Source of the DNA: CAYSIX01 sp964431205
Lineage (GTDB): Bacteria > Planctomycetota > Phycisphaerae > Phycisphaerales > Phycisphaeraceae
Direction: 5' to 3'
Length of the DNA stretch: 10,445 nt
Assembly: GCA_964431205.1 (NCBI GenBank)
Contig: CAYSIX010000148.1
Location: 1 to 10,445, forward strand
The position numbers and the translations under genes are program-made. Shown piece after piece: positions 1-8,044 of the stretch. The notes under the pieces are model-generated. The model made no database searches, was not told where the DNA came from, and saw only the letters and a list, made by a program, of their open reading frames with translations. The first letter of the stretch is position 1; every line of letters starts with the position of its first letter.

Positions 1-45
1 GACCCGGCCACGACCGGCGTGCTCCGAGAGGAACGAGGCGACACC

Positions 46-1866
46 GTGCCCAGCAACCCCACCCCCCCATCTCGCGGCGATCTGCATAACACGGCCACCG
101 CCGCCGCCCCGCCGACGTCGCCAACGCTTAACGACCGCGAGTTCTTTCGGGCGATGCTCTGCGCGGTCCCGGCCCCGTCCGCGGTGCTCGACGACCGCAG
201 CGTGATCGTCTGGGTCAACGATTCCTGGCACGCCTTCGCGAACGAGGGCCAGTACCGCGACGACAGTCACGGGCTGGGCATCAACTACCTGACGCTGTGC
301 GACGGCGTGCGGGGCAAGGGCGCGGCCGACGCCCGTGCCGTGGCCCGCGGCCTGAGACGAATGCTCGCCGGCCGCGCCTCCAGCGTCTGCCGCACCTACC
401 CCTGCCACGCGCCGGGCAAAAAGCGCTGGTTCCAGTTCCGCGCCAATCGCGTCGAGACCGGCGGCCGCGTCTGGCTGCTGATCACGCACGAGGACGTGAC
501 CGAGCGCAAGCTCGCGGAGCTGGAGCAGAAGCGCGTCGCCGAGCACGATCGCCTGACGGGCCTGGCCAACCGCTCGCTGCTGCTTCAGCGGCTTGAACGG
601 GTTCTTTCCCGGGTGCACGAGGAGCCGGGGCGGCGGTTTGCGATCATGTTCCTCGACTTCGACCGGTTCAAGCTGATCAACGACAGCCTGGGCCACGAGG
701 CGGGGGATCAACTGCTGCTGAGCATCGCGGGGCGGCTGCGTGAGCTGGCCGGGGAGTCGGGCAGGGGCGTGCTGGCGGCGCGGCTGGGCGGCGACGAGTT
801 CGTGCTGCTGTTCGAGCGGGTCCGCGACGCGGCTGAAGCCGAGCGATGGGCGCAGCGGGTGCAGCAGGTGCTCGCACCGCCACACACGATCGCCGAGCAG
901 GAGATGGAATCGACGGTCAGCATCGGGATCGTCTGCGGTGGCTCGGAATATCGCCGCCCGGCGGAGGTGCTGCGGGACGCGGACGCGGCGATGTACGAGG
1001 CCAAGCACGCCGGCCGGGCGCGCTACGCGGTCTTCGACGAGGCCATGCGCCGCCGGGCGATCGAAGAGTTCCAGATGGAGCTGGCGCTGCGCCGAGCCGT
1101 CGCGGCGAAGCAGTTGCGGCTGGTCTATCAGCCGATCGTGGACCTGGAGGACGGGCGGATCGTCGGGTTCGAGGCATTGCTGCGCTGGGAGCACCCGCAG
1201 CGCGGGCTTCTGAGCCCGGCGCAGTTCCTCACGCTGGCCGAGGACACCGGGCTGATCGTGCCGATCGGGCGGTGGACCCGGCGGAAGGTGCTCAGCGACC
1301 TGGCGCGGCTGGGCAGCGACGCGGGCGACGGTCGGGCCCCGGTGCTGCACGTGAACCTCTCGAAGCGCGAGCTGATCGAGCCGGGATTTGTGGACGAGCT
1401 GAGCCACGCGCTCGCGGCGCTGGACGTGCCGGCATCGCGGCTGCAACTGGAGGTGACCGAGAGCGCGATCGTCGCCGAGCCCGACCTGGTGATCCCCGTG
1501 CTGCACCGGCTCCGCGAGCTGGGCGTGGGCCTGTGCATGGACGACTTCGGCAACGGTCATTCGTCGCTGAGCCGGCTGTACCAGTTCCCGATCGACGTGC
1601 TGAAGGTGGACCGGGCGTTTGTACGGACGATGCAGCAGGAGATGAGCTTCGCGGCGGTGGTCAACGCGGTGGTGACGATGGCGCACCACCTGGGGATGCG
1701 CGTCGTGGCCGAGGGGATCGAGGCGCCCGAGCAACTGGCGTTGCTGCAGGGGGTGAACTGCGACATGGGTCAGGGGCATCTGCTGGGCCGACCGACGGCG
1801 CTGGAGGGGGCCGCGGCGCTGGTGGACGGCGGGCCGGTTCGGCTCGAGGCGATCACGGGTCCGTGA
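46..1866 (+). CDS. PAS-GGDEF-EAL cyclic-di-GMP signalling protein (putative diguanylate cyclase/phosphodiesterase)
   Basis: Cytoplasmic protein of 606 residues with no membrane segment or signal peptide. Order: a PAS-like sensor (about residues 33-155, ending in a typical DVTERK linker), a GGDEF domain (about 165-325) and an EAL domain (about 340-590). The GGDEF domain starts with DRLTGLANR (D168), has FLDFDRFK (metal-binding D204) and an intact GGDEF signature at 248-252, so cyclase activity is plausible. The EAL domain keeps EALLRW (E376), VNLS, LEVTES, DDFGNG, KVDRAF, AEGIE and QGHLLGRP, the residues of active c-di-GMP phosphodiesterases. The inhibitory RxxD I-site expected five residues before GGDEF is absent (GRGV there). 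The frame is open from a GTG at 19, but I prefer GTG 46 because GAGG at 35-38 lies seven bases upstream. The direction of net activity and the PAS signal cannot be read from sequence. Confidence 0.93.
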   Translation: MPSNPTPPSRGDLHNTATAAAPPTSPTLNDREFFRAMLCAVPAPSAVLDDRSVIVWVNDSWHAFANEGQYRDDSHGLGINYLTLCDGVRGKGAADARAVARGLRRMLAGRASSVCRTYPCHAPGKKRWFQFRANRVETGGRVWLLITHEDVTERKLAELEQKRVAEHDRLTGLANRSLLLQRLERVLSRVHEEPGRRFAIMFLDFDRFKLINDSLGHEAGDQLLLSIAGRLRELAGESGRGVLAARLGGDEFVLLFERVRDAAEAERWAQRVQQVLAPPHTIAEQEMESTVSIGIVCGGSEYRRPAEVLRDADAAMYEAKHAGRARYAVFDEAMRRRAIEEFQMELALRRAVAAKQLRLVYQPIVDLEDGRIVGFEALLRWEHPQRGLLSPAQFLTLAEDTGLIVPIGRWTRRKVLSDLARLGSDAGDGRAPVLHVNLSKRELIEPGFVDELSHALAALDVPASRLQLEVTESAIVAEPDLVIPVLHRLRELGVGLCMDDFGNGHSSLSRLYQFPIDVLKVDRAFVRTMQQEMSFAAVVNAVVTMAHHLGMRVVAEGIEAPEQLALLQGVNCDMGQGHLLGRPTALEGAAALVDGGPVRLEAITGP

Positions 1867-2064
1867 CGCCGGCGGGCCGCGTCGATCGTCTGTAAATCGC
1901 GGTGGGAAAAGCGGTTCACTTGACGCGGCGGTCGTGAGCGGCTGAAATGGCCGTCGAACCCGGACGCGAAGCGGTGACGCCGGCGCTGCCATCCGCCCGC
2001 GTGGCGGAGCGGAGCACCGCGGGGAGGTGACCGACGCGCCGATCCGAGCGAGCGAGGCCCTGCG
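1867..2064. other. Intergenic region upstream of pyrH
   Basis: This gap of 198 bases contains no convincing coding sequence. It holds the promoter candidate at 1920-1948 and a small perfect hairpin at 1992-2008 (TCCGCC / GGCGGA, loop of five) that would lie in the pyrH leader. There is no T-run after the hairpin, so I do not call it a terminator. A 5-bp stem (TCACG/CGTGA, 1853-1866) overlaps the stop codon of the upstream gene and may be chance. The ribosome-binding site for pyrH is GAGG at 2054-2057, seven bases before the ATG. Confidence 0.6.
1920..1948 (+). promoter_or_regulatory. Candidate sigma70-type promoter for pyrH-frr
   Basis: TTGACG (1920-1925, 5/6 to the -35 consensus) is followed after exactly 17 bases by TGAAAT (1943-1948, 4/6 to the -10 consensus). 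It lies in a locally AT-richer patch of an otherwise very GC-rich region, between the EAL gene and pyrH. Transcription would start near 1955 and give a leader of about 110 bases. This rests on pattern match alone. Confidence 0.45.
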
Positions 2065-2835
2065 ATGACCCCAAGCACTTCGGTCGCGACCGACGCCGAG
2101 ACCGACACCGACCCATCGGTCCGACCGGCGTACCGCCGCGTGCTGCTGAAGATCAGCGGCGAGGCGTTCTGCAAGCCCGGCGGGTTCGGGATCGACAGCG
2201 AAGAGCTGCAGGTGATCGCGCGGGAGGTCGCCGCCGCGGCGTCGCTCGGCGCGCAACTGGCCGTGGTCTGCGGCGGGGGCAACATCATCCGCGGTTCCGC
2301 GCTGGCCGAGGCCGGCCAGGTCGAGCAGGCCTCGGCCGACTACATGGGCATGCTCGGGACGGCGATCAACGGCCTGGCGTTGAAAGAGGTGCTCGAGAAG
2401 CTCGGCCAGCCGGCGCGCGTGCTCAGCGCGCTGAACCTCTCGGCCGTCGCCGAGACGTTCATCCGCGGCCGGGCCCTGCGCCACCTGGAAAAGGGCCGCG
2501 TGGTCATCTTCGTCGCCGGGACCGGCAACCCTTTCTTCACCACCGACACCGCCGCCGCCCTCCGCGCCGCCGAGATCGGTGCCGACGCCCTGCTCAAGGC
2601 CACCAAGGTCGACGGCGTGTACGACAAGGATCCCAACCGCCACGACGACGCCCGCCGCTACGACGCCGTCAGCTTCAAGGACGCGATCGACCAGCGGCTC
2701 AAGATCATGGACGTCTCGGCGTTCTCGCTGTGCATGGACCGACGCATCCCGATCGTGGTGTTCAACATGAAGGTGCCGGGGCACATCGCCGAGGTCGTGC
2801 AGGGCAAGCCCCACGGCACGCGCGTGACACTCTAG
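2065..2835 (+). CDS. pyrH: UMP kinase (uridylate kinase)
   Basis: Cytoplasmic UMP kinase of the amino-acid-kinase fold (256 residues), which phosphorylates UMP to UDP with ATP in pyrimidine nucleotide synthesis. Visible family motifs are VLLKISGEAF (K29), CGGGNIIRG (70-77), DYMGMLGTAINGLAL (D92 onwards, UMP site), GTGNPFFTTDTAAALRA (from 152) and KATKVDGVYDKDP. The ATG at 2065 has a GAGG box seven bases upstream. The protein begins with about 20 acidic, Thr/Asp-rich residues before the conserved core, slightly longer than in E. coli, and no later start codon is available before the core. frr follows 85 bases downstream, as in many bacteria, but the usual rpsB-tsf genes are not upstream. The family is normally hexameric and regulated by GTP and UTP; that is family knowledge, not visible here. 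Confidence 0.98.
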   Translation: MTPSTSVATDAETDTDPSVRPAYRRVLLKISGEAFCKPGGFGIDSEELQVIAREVAAAASLGAQLAVVCGGGNIIRGSALAEAGQVEQASADYMGMLGTAINGLALKEVLEKLGQPARVLSALNLSAVAETFIRGRALRHLEKGRVVIFVAGTGNPFFTTDTAAALRAAEIGADALLKATKVDGVYDKDPNRHDDARRYDAVSFKDAIDQRLKIMDVSAFSLCMDRRIPIVVFNMKVPGHIAEVVQGKPHGTRVTL

Positions 2836-2920
2836 AATCCCCGGGTTCGTACGCGGCGGGCGCACGGACCCCACGCCACCGCGGCGCGCCACGCCCCGCC
2901 TTGATTCACGGGAACCGACG

Positions 2921-3487
2921 ATGCAACTCGACGAGCTGATGCTGACTGCCGAAGAGGACATGGACAAGGCGGTCCATTACCTGAAGAACGAGCTGAAGGG
3001 CATACGCACCGGCCGGGCGTCGACCGGGCTGGTCGAGTTCATCAAGGTGGACTACTACGGCTCGCCGACGGACCTGCGCCAGATCGCGATGATCAACGTG
3101 CCCGAGCCGGCGCAGATCGCCATCAAGCCGTACGAGGCCAACCAGGTCCAGCCGATCGTCAAGGCGATCCAGACCGCGGGTCTGGGGCTGAACCCGGTGG
3201 CCGACGGCAAGCTGGTGCGGATCAACATCCCGCCGCTGACCGGCGAGCGTCGACGCGAGCTGGTCGGGTCGGTCAAGCACATGGGCGAGCAGGCCAAGGT
3301 GACGATCCGCAACGCCCGGCGCGACGCCAACAAGCACATCGACCAGGCGGGCAAGGACAAGACGCTGCACCTGTCGGAGGACGAGGTCGAGGCGGCCAAG
3401 AACGAGGTGCAGGAGCTGACCAAGAAATACGAGGCCCAGGTCGATGAGCTGGTCCAGGCCAAGACGAAGGAGATCGAGGAGATCTGA
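2921..3487 (+). CDS. frr: Ribosome recycling factor
   Basis: Cytoplasmic translation factor of 188 residues, the normal family length (about 185). With EF-G it splits post-termination ribosomes. Conserved segments are LKGIRTGRAS (26-34) in the first long helix, the NIPPLTGERRREL segment at the domain II hinge, TIRNARRDAN (128-137) with the basic residues that contact rRNA, and the closing helix from SEDEVEAAKNEVQELTKKY. The start ATG at 2921 has only a weak GGGAA upstream (2910-2914). It lies 85 bases after pyrH and is probably in the same transcript. A TAGAAT hexamer overlaps the pyrH stop (2833-2838) and might add an internal promoter, but no -35 box goes with it. The 3' end contains GAGGAG (3476-3481), the likely ribosome-binding site for the next gene. 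Confidence 0.98.
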   Translation: MQLDELMLTAEEDMDKAVHYLKNELKGIRTGRASTGLVEFIKVDYYGSPTDLRQIAMINVPEPAQIAIKPYEANQVQPIVKAIQTAGLGLNPVADGKLVRINIPPLTGERRRELVGSVKHMGEQAKVTIRNARRDANKHIDQAGKDKTLHLSEDEVEAAKNEVQELTKKYEAQVDELVQAKTKEIEEI

Positions 3488-3494
3488 TCGCCGC

Positions 3495-3590
3495 GTGCGG
3501 TCCGCCGGCGCGGTGGCGATCCGTGGGACCGTGATCGCGGCGGCGACGCTGACGCTGATCGGCACGCTGGCCGCCGGGCGGGCCCGCGCT
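3495..3590 (+). other. Signal peptide-coding segment
   Basis: From GTG 3495 the peptide is an Arg-containing n-region, about 16 hydrophobic residues and an AGRARA-S cleavage-type end. This supports 3495 over ATG 3444 as the start, although GAGGAG at 3476-3481 is rather far away (13 bases). GTG codons at 3513 and 3531 would shorten or destroy the n-region. Confidence 0.6.
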
Positions 3591-6500
3591 TCCGACGCCT
3601 CGGCCGCGTTCGACGACGCCGTCGCGCAGCTCACCGCCGAGGCCGACCGCCTCGACCAGCTCGACGCCACGCCCGCACCCCACTTCACCCGCCCGCACCC
3701 CGGCCTCCAGGGCCGCCAGCTCGAGTTCGCCCCCCTCGCGCTCGACCGCATCCCCCAGCCGTTCACCGGCAACGCCTACCACGACGCCTACGTCCGCTGG
3801 CACCTGATCGAAACCGTCAAGGCGTGGCTCGACGACCGCGCCCGTGCCGCCGACGACCCCGCCGCGGCGGCGGGCGAGGGCTCGACGAACGGCACGACCC
3901 GTGACGACCCGCGCGCCGCCGAGTTGCGCGAGGCCCTGACGCGCCTGCTGCGCGAGCTGCCGCCGGAGCTGCACGGCCAGAAGAAGGCGCCCGGCCGGTT
4001 CGAGCCCGAGCAGGTGCAGCGCGAGTACCTGAGCCTTCGCCGACGGACGCTGGTGATGGTCGGTTACCCGCCGTTCGAGCGTCGGCTGCACGGCGAGGAG
4101 GCGCTGGCGTACATGGAGCCGGCGAAGCGCAAGCGGCTCGAGCCGGTCGTCGAGCGGATGAAGCAGCTCGAGCGGATGCGCCGCTGGGTCGAGGACCCCG
4201 ACGCCAAGCGTCACAACGCGCGCATCCGCGACCTGGACATCGCCGCCCGCGAGTACCGCGCCGACGTGATCTACGTGTTGGCCCAGAGCGGCGACCCGCA
4301 CCTGCTCCGCCGCGCCGCCGCCGAGATCACCCGCCAGGTCCGCCAGCGGCAGCGCGCCGCGTTCGACATGATGCTGCACCTGTACCGCGCCGCGTTCGAC
4401 GGGCACCTGTCGCGCTACGGCGAGCGGGCGCTGGCCGAGCTGGCCGGCGAGCTCCGCCTCGCCGCCCGCTCCGCCGACGGCTACTTCGAATACCAGCACG
4501 GCGACGAGCCGCCGCCCAACTGGCTCCAGCCCCGCCAACGCAACTTCGCCGACTACGCCTTCCACCTGATCGAGCTGGCGTCGAACCCCGACCTGCTCGC
4601 CGACTTCCGCCATCGCCCGCCCGACCCCGACGACACCAGCGGCGCCCAGCGCAGCGCCCGCCGCGACGCGCGGCCCCAGCCCGGCACCGTCACCGCCGAG
4701 ACGCTGGATCTCGACGCCGTCCGCAACGCCATCGACCGCGCCGCCGCCGAGCTGCTCGACCCCAGCGCCGCCAACCGCGAGGCCTTCCCGCTCGACGAGA
4801 CGCTCCGCGCCGACGACGAGCTGTACAAGTTCAGCGGCTACGCCAGCGGCGAGGGCCGATACCCACGCGTCGTGCACCGCTACGCCCACCGGGCGCTGAT
4901 CGCCTGGGCCCTGCGCCGCGCCGGCGTCAGCTACCAGGACCCCCGCCTGCTCCGACACGTCCACTGGGCCCTGACCAGCGACTTCCCCTACACCCTCGAC
5001 CGCGCCATGCGCCTGCAGATGCTCCACGAGCTCGGCGGCGCCCAGTGGAACCCGTGGGTCCGCCGCGACCTGCTCTGGCTCACCCAGGCCCTGACCGACC
5101 GCGGCGGGTTCGGCTACGAATACACCGGCGGAACCAGCAGCGGATGGGGCGACCACGCCAACGCCCAGCTCGGCGTGCTCGGGCTCTGGGCCGCCCAGGA
5201 CGCCGGCGTCGACGTGCCCCTGGCCGTCTGGAAACGCATCGACACCCACTGGCGGCTCACGCAGGAACCGACGCCGGACGACCAACCCGCCGGCTGGGCC
5301 GTCGGCATGCTCGGCCGCAACCGCGACGACCCCGAACCCGCCAACCGCACCTGGACCGAACGACAACGCGACGCCCAACGCGACAACCTCTTCCAGACCA
5401 CCGTCACCGGGCCCATGACCGCCGGCGGCGTCGCCTCCCTCACCCTCACCGAACGCTACCTCCGCGGGCCCGACCTGACCGGCACCGACCGCGACAACGT
5501 CTCGACCGAGCTGCGCAAGGGCCTGCGCTGGCTCGACGAGAACTTCTCGCTCGACGACGCCGGCTCGGCCGACACCGCCTGGTCCTATTACCTCTGGACC
5601 GTCCAGCGCGTCGCCCACGCCACCGGCCGACGCTCCTTCCACGGCGTGGACCTGTTCACCGTGCCCACCGTCCGGCTGCTCAACAGCCAGCAACGCGACG
5701 GCCTGTGGGACGACCCGTTCGAGCAGGTCAGCCGCCACGTCGCCAGCGGGTTCGCCCTGCTCTACCTCACCGACGCGCTGCGCCCGGTCGCGATCGCCAA
5801 GCTCCGTCACGACGGGCCGTGGAACAATCGCCCGCACGACCTGTGGAACCTGGTCGACCACGTCTCGCGGCAGTACGAGGCGCCCTCCACCTGGCAGGCC
5901 GTCGACCTCGACCTGCCCACCCACCGCCTGCTCGACGGCCCGCTGCTCTACCTGGCCTCGAGCCAGCGGCTGGACCTCGGCGACGAGCAGACGCGCGCCC
6001 TGCGCCGGTACGTCGAGTCCGGCGGCATGGTCCTGCTCAACCCGGAATCGGCCTCCAGCCCCGTCGTCCGGTCGTTCCAACGCCTCGCCGAAGCCGTCGC
6101 GCCCGGCCACCCGCTCGACCCCGCCCCGCCCGACCACCCCTTCTACACCCTGCACGAGAAGCTGCGCCCGCGCGTCCCGATCCGCGTGGCCGACAACGGC
6201 GTCCGCCCGCTGGTCGTGCTCTTCGGCCGCGATGTCAGCCGCGACCTGCAGCTCAACGACCCCGCCCGCACCGACGCCTTCGCCCTGCTCTCGAACATCT
6301 ACCTCCACGCCGTCGGCATGGAGCCCAAGCGCACCCGCCTCGACCGCCGCCACCTGGTCCAGCGCGTCCTCGAGCCACGCCGTCGCCTGCTCGCCGCCCG
6401 CGTCCGCCACGCCGGCCGGTTCGACCCCGAGCCCGAGGCCCTGCCCCAGCTCCGCGCCCTGCTCGCCAACGAGCACGACGTCGCCCTCACGATCGAAACC

Positions 6501-7019
6501 GTATCCGCCGACGCGCTGGGCCCGCACCGCCTGGCGTTCCTCACCGCCGTCGGCGACGACGCCGAACTGCCCGACGACCAGGCCCGGGCCCTGCGCGCCT
6601 GGATCGAAGCCGGCGGGACGCTCTGGCTCGACGCCGCCGGCGGCAGCCCCGACGCCATCGACGCCGCCCGGCGCCTGCTCGCCGCCCTCTTCCCCGACCG
6701 CGCGAGCACGCCCCTGCCCGCCGACTCGCCCATCATCACCGGCCGGGACCTGCCCAAGGGCTACGACAATCATCGCGTCCGCTACCGTCTCTCGCTCCTT
6801 CGCAAGATGGGGCCCACGTACCGGCCCCGCCTCGAATCCGTCCTGCTCGACGACCGCCCCGCCGTCCTCTTCTCACCCGAGGACCTGACCGCCGGCCTCG
6901 CCGGCCTCACCCACTGGTCCGTCCACGGGTACGCCATCGACTCCGCCCGACAGCTCGCGGCCAACGCCGCCCTGCTCGCCCTGCACGGCTCAACCCGTTC
7001 ATCGGAACCCAGCCCATGA
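3495..7019 (+). CDS. Large exported DUF4159-family protein with toroid-like region
   Basis: Function unknown. From GTG 3495 the protein has 1174 residues and begins with a classic Sec signal peptide: short basic n-region, hydrophobic stretch VIAAATLTLIGTLAAG, likely cleavage after ARA (about residue 31). An ATG at 3444, inside frr with its own GAGG at 3431-3434, is an alternative start but adds 17 mostly Arg/Ser residues ahead of the signal. Residues about 35-430 are charged and helical with no family I recognise. About 435-760 resembles an alpha/alpha toroid of the prenyltransferase/squalene-cyclase type (SGWGDHANAQLGVLGLWAA near 549-567, and TAGGVASLTL). Two DUF4159-like domains follow, starting near HDGPWNN (771) and RHAGRFDPEPEAL (971). 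I find no cysteine anywhere. There is no C-terminal membrane anchor, so a periplasmic location is likely. It follows frr by seven bases and overlaps the next gene by ATGA. Confidence 0.85.
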   Translation: MRSAGAVAIRGTVIAAATLTLIGTLAAGRARASDASAAFDDAVAQLTAEADRLDQLDATPAPHFTRPHPGLQGRQLEFAPLALDRIPQPFTGNAYHDAYVRWHLIETVKAWLDDRARAADDPAAAAGEGSTNGTTRDDPRAAELREALTRLLRELPPELHGQKKAPGRFEPEQVQREYLSLRRRTLVMVGYPPFERRLHGEEALAYMEPAKRKRLEPVVERMKQLERMRRWVEDPDAKRHNARIRDLDIAAREYRADVIYVLAQSGDPHLLRRAAAEITRQVRQRQRAAFDMMLHLYRAAFDGHLSRYGERALAELAGELRLAARSADGYFEYQHGDEPPPNWLQPRQRNFADYAFHLIELASNPDLLADFRHRPPDPDDTSGAQRSARRDARPQPGTVTAETLDLDAVRNAIDRAAAELLDPSAANREAFPLDETLRADDELYKFSGYASGEGRYPRVVHRYAHRALIAWALRRAGVSYQDPRLLRHVHWALTSDFPYTLDRAMRLQMLHELGGAQWNPWVRRDLLWLTQALTDRGGFGYEYTGGTSSGWGDHANAQLGVLGLWAAQDAGVDVPLAVWKRIDTHWRLTQEPTPDDQPAGWAVGMLGRNRDDPEPANRTWTERQRDAQRDNLFQTTVTGPMTAGGVASLTLTERYLRGPDLTGTDRDNVSTELRKGLRWLDENFSLDDAGSADTAWSYYLWTVQRVAHATGRRSFHGVDLFTVPTVRLLNSQQRDGLWDDPFEQVSRHVASGFALLYLTDALRPVAIAKLRHDGPWNNRPHDLWNLVDHVSRQYEAPSTWQAVDLDLPTHRLLDGPLLYLASSQRLDLGDEQTRALRRYVESGGMVLLNPESASSPVVRSFQRLAEAVAPGHPLDPAPPDHPFYTLHEKLRPRVPIRVADNGVRPLVVLFGRDVSRDLQLNDPARTDAFALLSNIYLHAVGMEPKRTRLDRRHLVQRVLEPRRRLLAARVRHAGRFDPEPEALPQLRALLANEHDVALTIETVSADALGPHRLAFLTAVGDDAELPDDQARALRAWIEAGGTLWLDAAGGSPDAIDAARRLLAALFPDRASTPLPADSPIITGRDLPKGYDNHRVRYRLSLLRKMGPTYRPRLESVLLDDRPAVLFSPEDLTAGLAGLTHWSVHGYAIDSARQLAANAALLALHGSTRSSEPSP

Positions 7020-8017
7020 GCCTCTTCGACCAGCCCCGCTTCCCCCTCGCCACCCTGCCCACCCCGCTTCACCCGCTCGAACGCCTCTCGGAGCACCTCG
7101 GCGGGCCACGCATCCTCATCAAACGCGACGACCTGACCGGCCTGGCGCTCGGCGGCAACAAGACCCGCAAGCTCGAGTACCTCCTCGCCGACGCGCTCGC
7201 CCACGACGCCACCCACCTGATCACCGAGGGCGGCTGGCAGAGCAACCACTGCCGACAGACCGCCGCCGCGGCGCGCGCCGCCGGCCTCGAGTCCGCCCTC
7301 GTGCTCAACTGCCCCCACCCCGATCCGCCGGACCAGGGCAACCTCCTGCTCGACCGCCTCTTCGGCGCCGCCGTCCACCGCGTCACCGAGAGCCGCGAAC
7401 GCAAGCCGCGCATGAGCGCGCTGGCCGACGAGCTGCGCCGCGCGGGCCACCGCCCCTACGTCATCCCCACCGGCGGCAGCGACGCCGTCGGCTCGCTCGC
7501 CTACGCCGCCGCCGCCCTCGAGCTGCACCAACAACTGCTCAACCAGGGCGTTCGACCCCGTCGGCTCTACACCGCCTGGGGCAGCGGCGGGACCTTCGCC
7601 GGCCTCGCGCTCGGCGCCGCCCTCTTCGCCGCGCCCTACGAGCTGCTCAGCGTTCTCGTCGTCCCCGCCGACTCCGCCCAGGAAGGCATCGACGACGCCT
7701 GGCCGATCATCACCGCCATGTGCCAGCGCCTGGCCATCGCCAACCCCGTCGACAAGGCCGCGCTCCGCTGCGACGCCGAGCACATCGGCGCCGGCTACGG
7801 CGTGCCCACCCCCGAAGCCCTCGACGCCATCCGCCTGCTCGCCCGCACCGAGGGCATCCTGCTCGATCCCGTCTACACCGCCAAGGCCTTCGCCGCCATG
7901 ATCGACCACATCCGCGCCGGCGAGCTGACCCGCGACGACACCGTCGTCTTCCTGCACACCGGCGGGGCGCCCGTGCTCTTCGACCGCGTCGAGCACCTGC
8001 GCCCGATCCTCGAGTGA
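7016..8017 (+). CDS. dcyD: D-cysteine desulfhydrase-type PLP enzyme (ACC deaminase family)
   Basis: Protein of 333 residues in the fold-type II PLP family shared by D-cysteine desulfhydrase and ACC deaminase. Motifs in order are IKRDDLTGLALGGNKTRKLEYL (PLP lysine K49), GGWQSNHCRQTAAAAR (after K49), IPTGGSDAVGSLAY, WGSGGTFAGL (phosphate-binding), LDPVYTAKAF and HTGGAPVLF. At the two positions that separate the activities (Glu and Leu in true ACC deaminase) this protein has T288 and T315, which points to breakdown of D-cysteine to pyruvate, sulfide and ammonia rather than ACC deamination. The start ATG overlaps the stop of the DUF4159 gene (ATGA at 7016-7019), so translation is probably coupled; GGAA at 7004-7007 is a weak binding site. 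It is probably cytoplasmic, with no signal peptide. The symbol is given by subfamily resemblance; the physiological substrate could differ. Confidence 0.88.
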   Translation: MSLFDQPRFPLATLPTPLHPLERLSEHLGGPRILIKRDDLTGLALGGNKTRKLEYLLADALAHDATHLITEGGWQSNHCRQTAAAARAAGLESALVLNCPHPDPPDQGNLLLDRLFGAAVHRVTESRERKPRMSALADELRRAGHRPYVIPTGGSDAVGSLAYAAAALELHQQLLNQGVRPRRLYTAWGSGGTFAGLALGAALFAAPYELLSVLVVPADSAQEGIDDAWPIITAMCQRLAIANPVDKAALRCDAEHIGAGYGVPTPEALDAIRLLARTEGILLDPVYTAKAFAAMIDHIRAGELTRDDTVVFLHTGGAPVLFDRVEHLRPILE

Positions 8018-8044
8018 CCGGGCCGACCCGCCGCGACGGCCCGC

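Noticed and set aside
846..1895. Overlapping plus-strand frame inside the GGDEF-EAL gene
   Set aside because: It is Ala/Gly/Arg-rich without motifs, while the overlapping frame carries intact GGDEF and EAL signatures.
1992..2008. Six-base-pair hairpin in the pyrH leader as an attenuator or riboswitch
   Set aside because: Short stems like this are expected by chance in such GC-rich sequence. There is no T-run and no alternative pairing that I could see.
2833..2838. TAGAAT hexamer overlapping the pyrH stop as a promoter for frr
   Set aside because: It is a good -10 match, but there is no -35-like sequence at 16-18 bases and no extended -10. pyrH-frr co-transcription is simpler.
3273..6773. 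A continuous minus-strand open frame of 1166 codons
   Set aside because: It is antisense to the DUF4159 gene and frr, which have clear homology-type motifs. C-ending codons on the plus strand rarely make antisense stops, and the translation is low-complexity Gly/Val/Ala/Arg with no motif.
5045..7015. In-frame upstream extension of the desulfhydrase reading frame
   Set aside because: This part is Arg/Pro-rich and lies inside the DUF4159 gene in another frame. The recognisable enzyme starts at ATG 7016.
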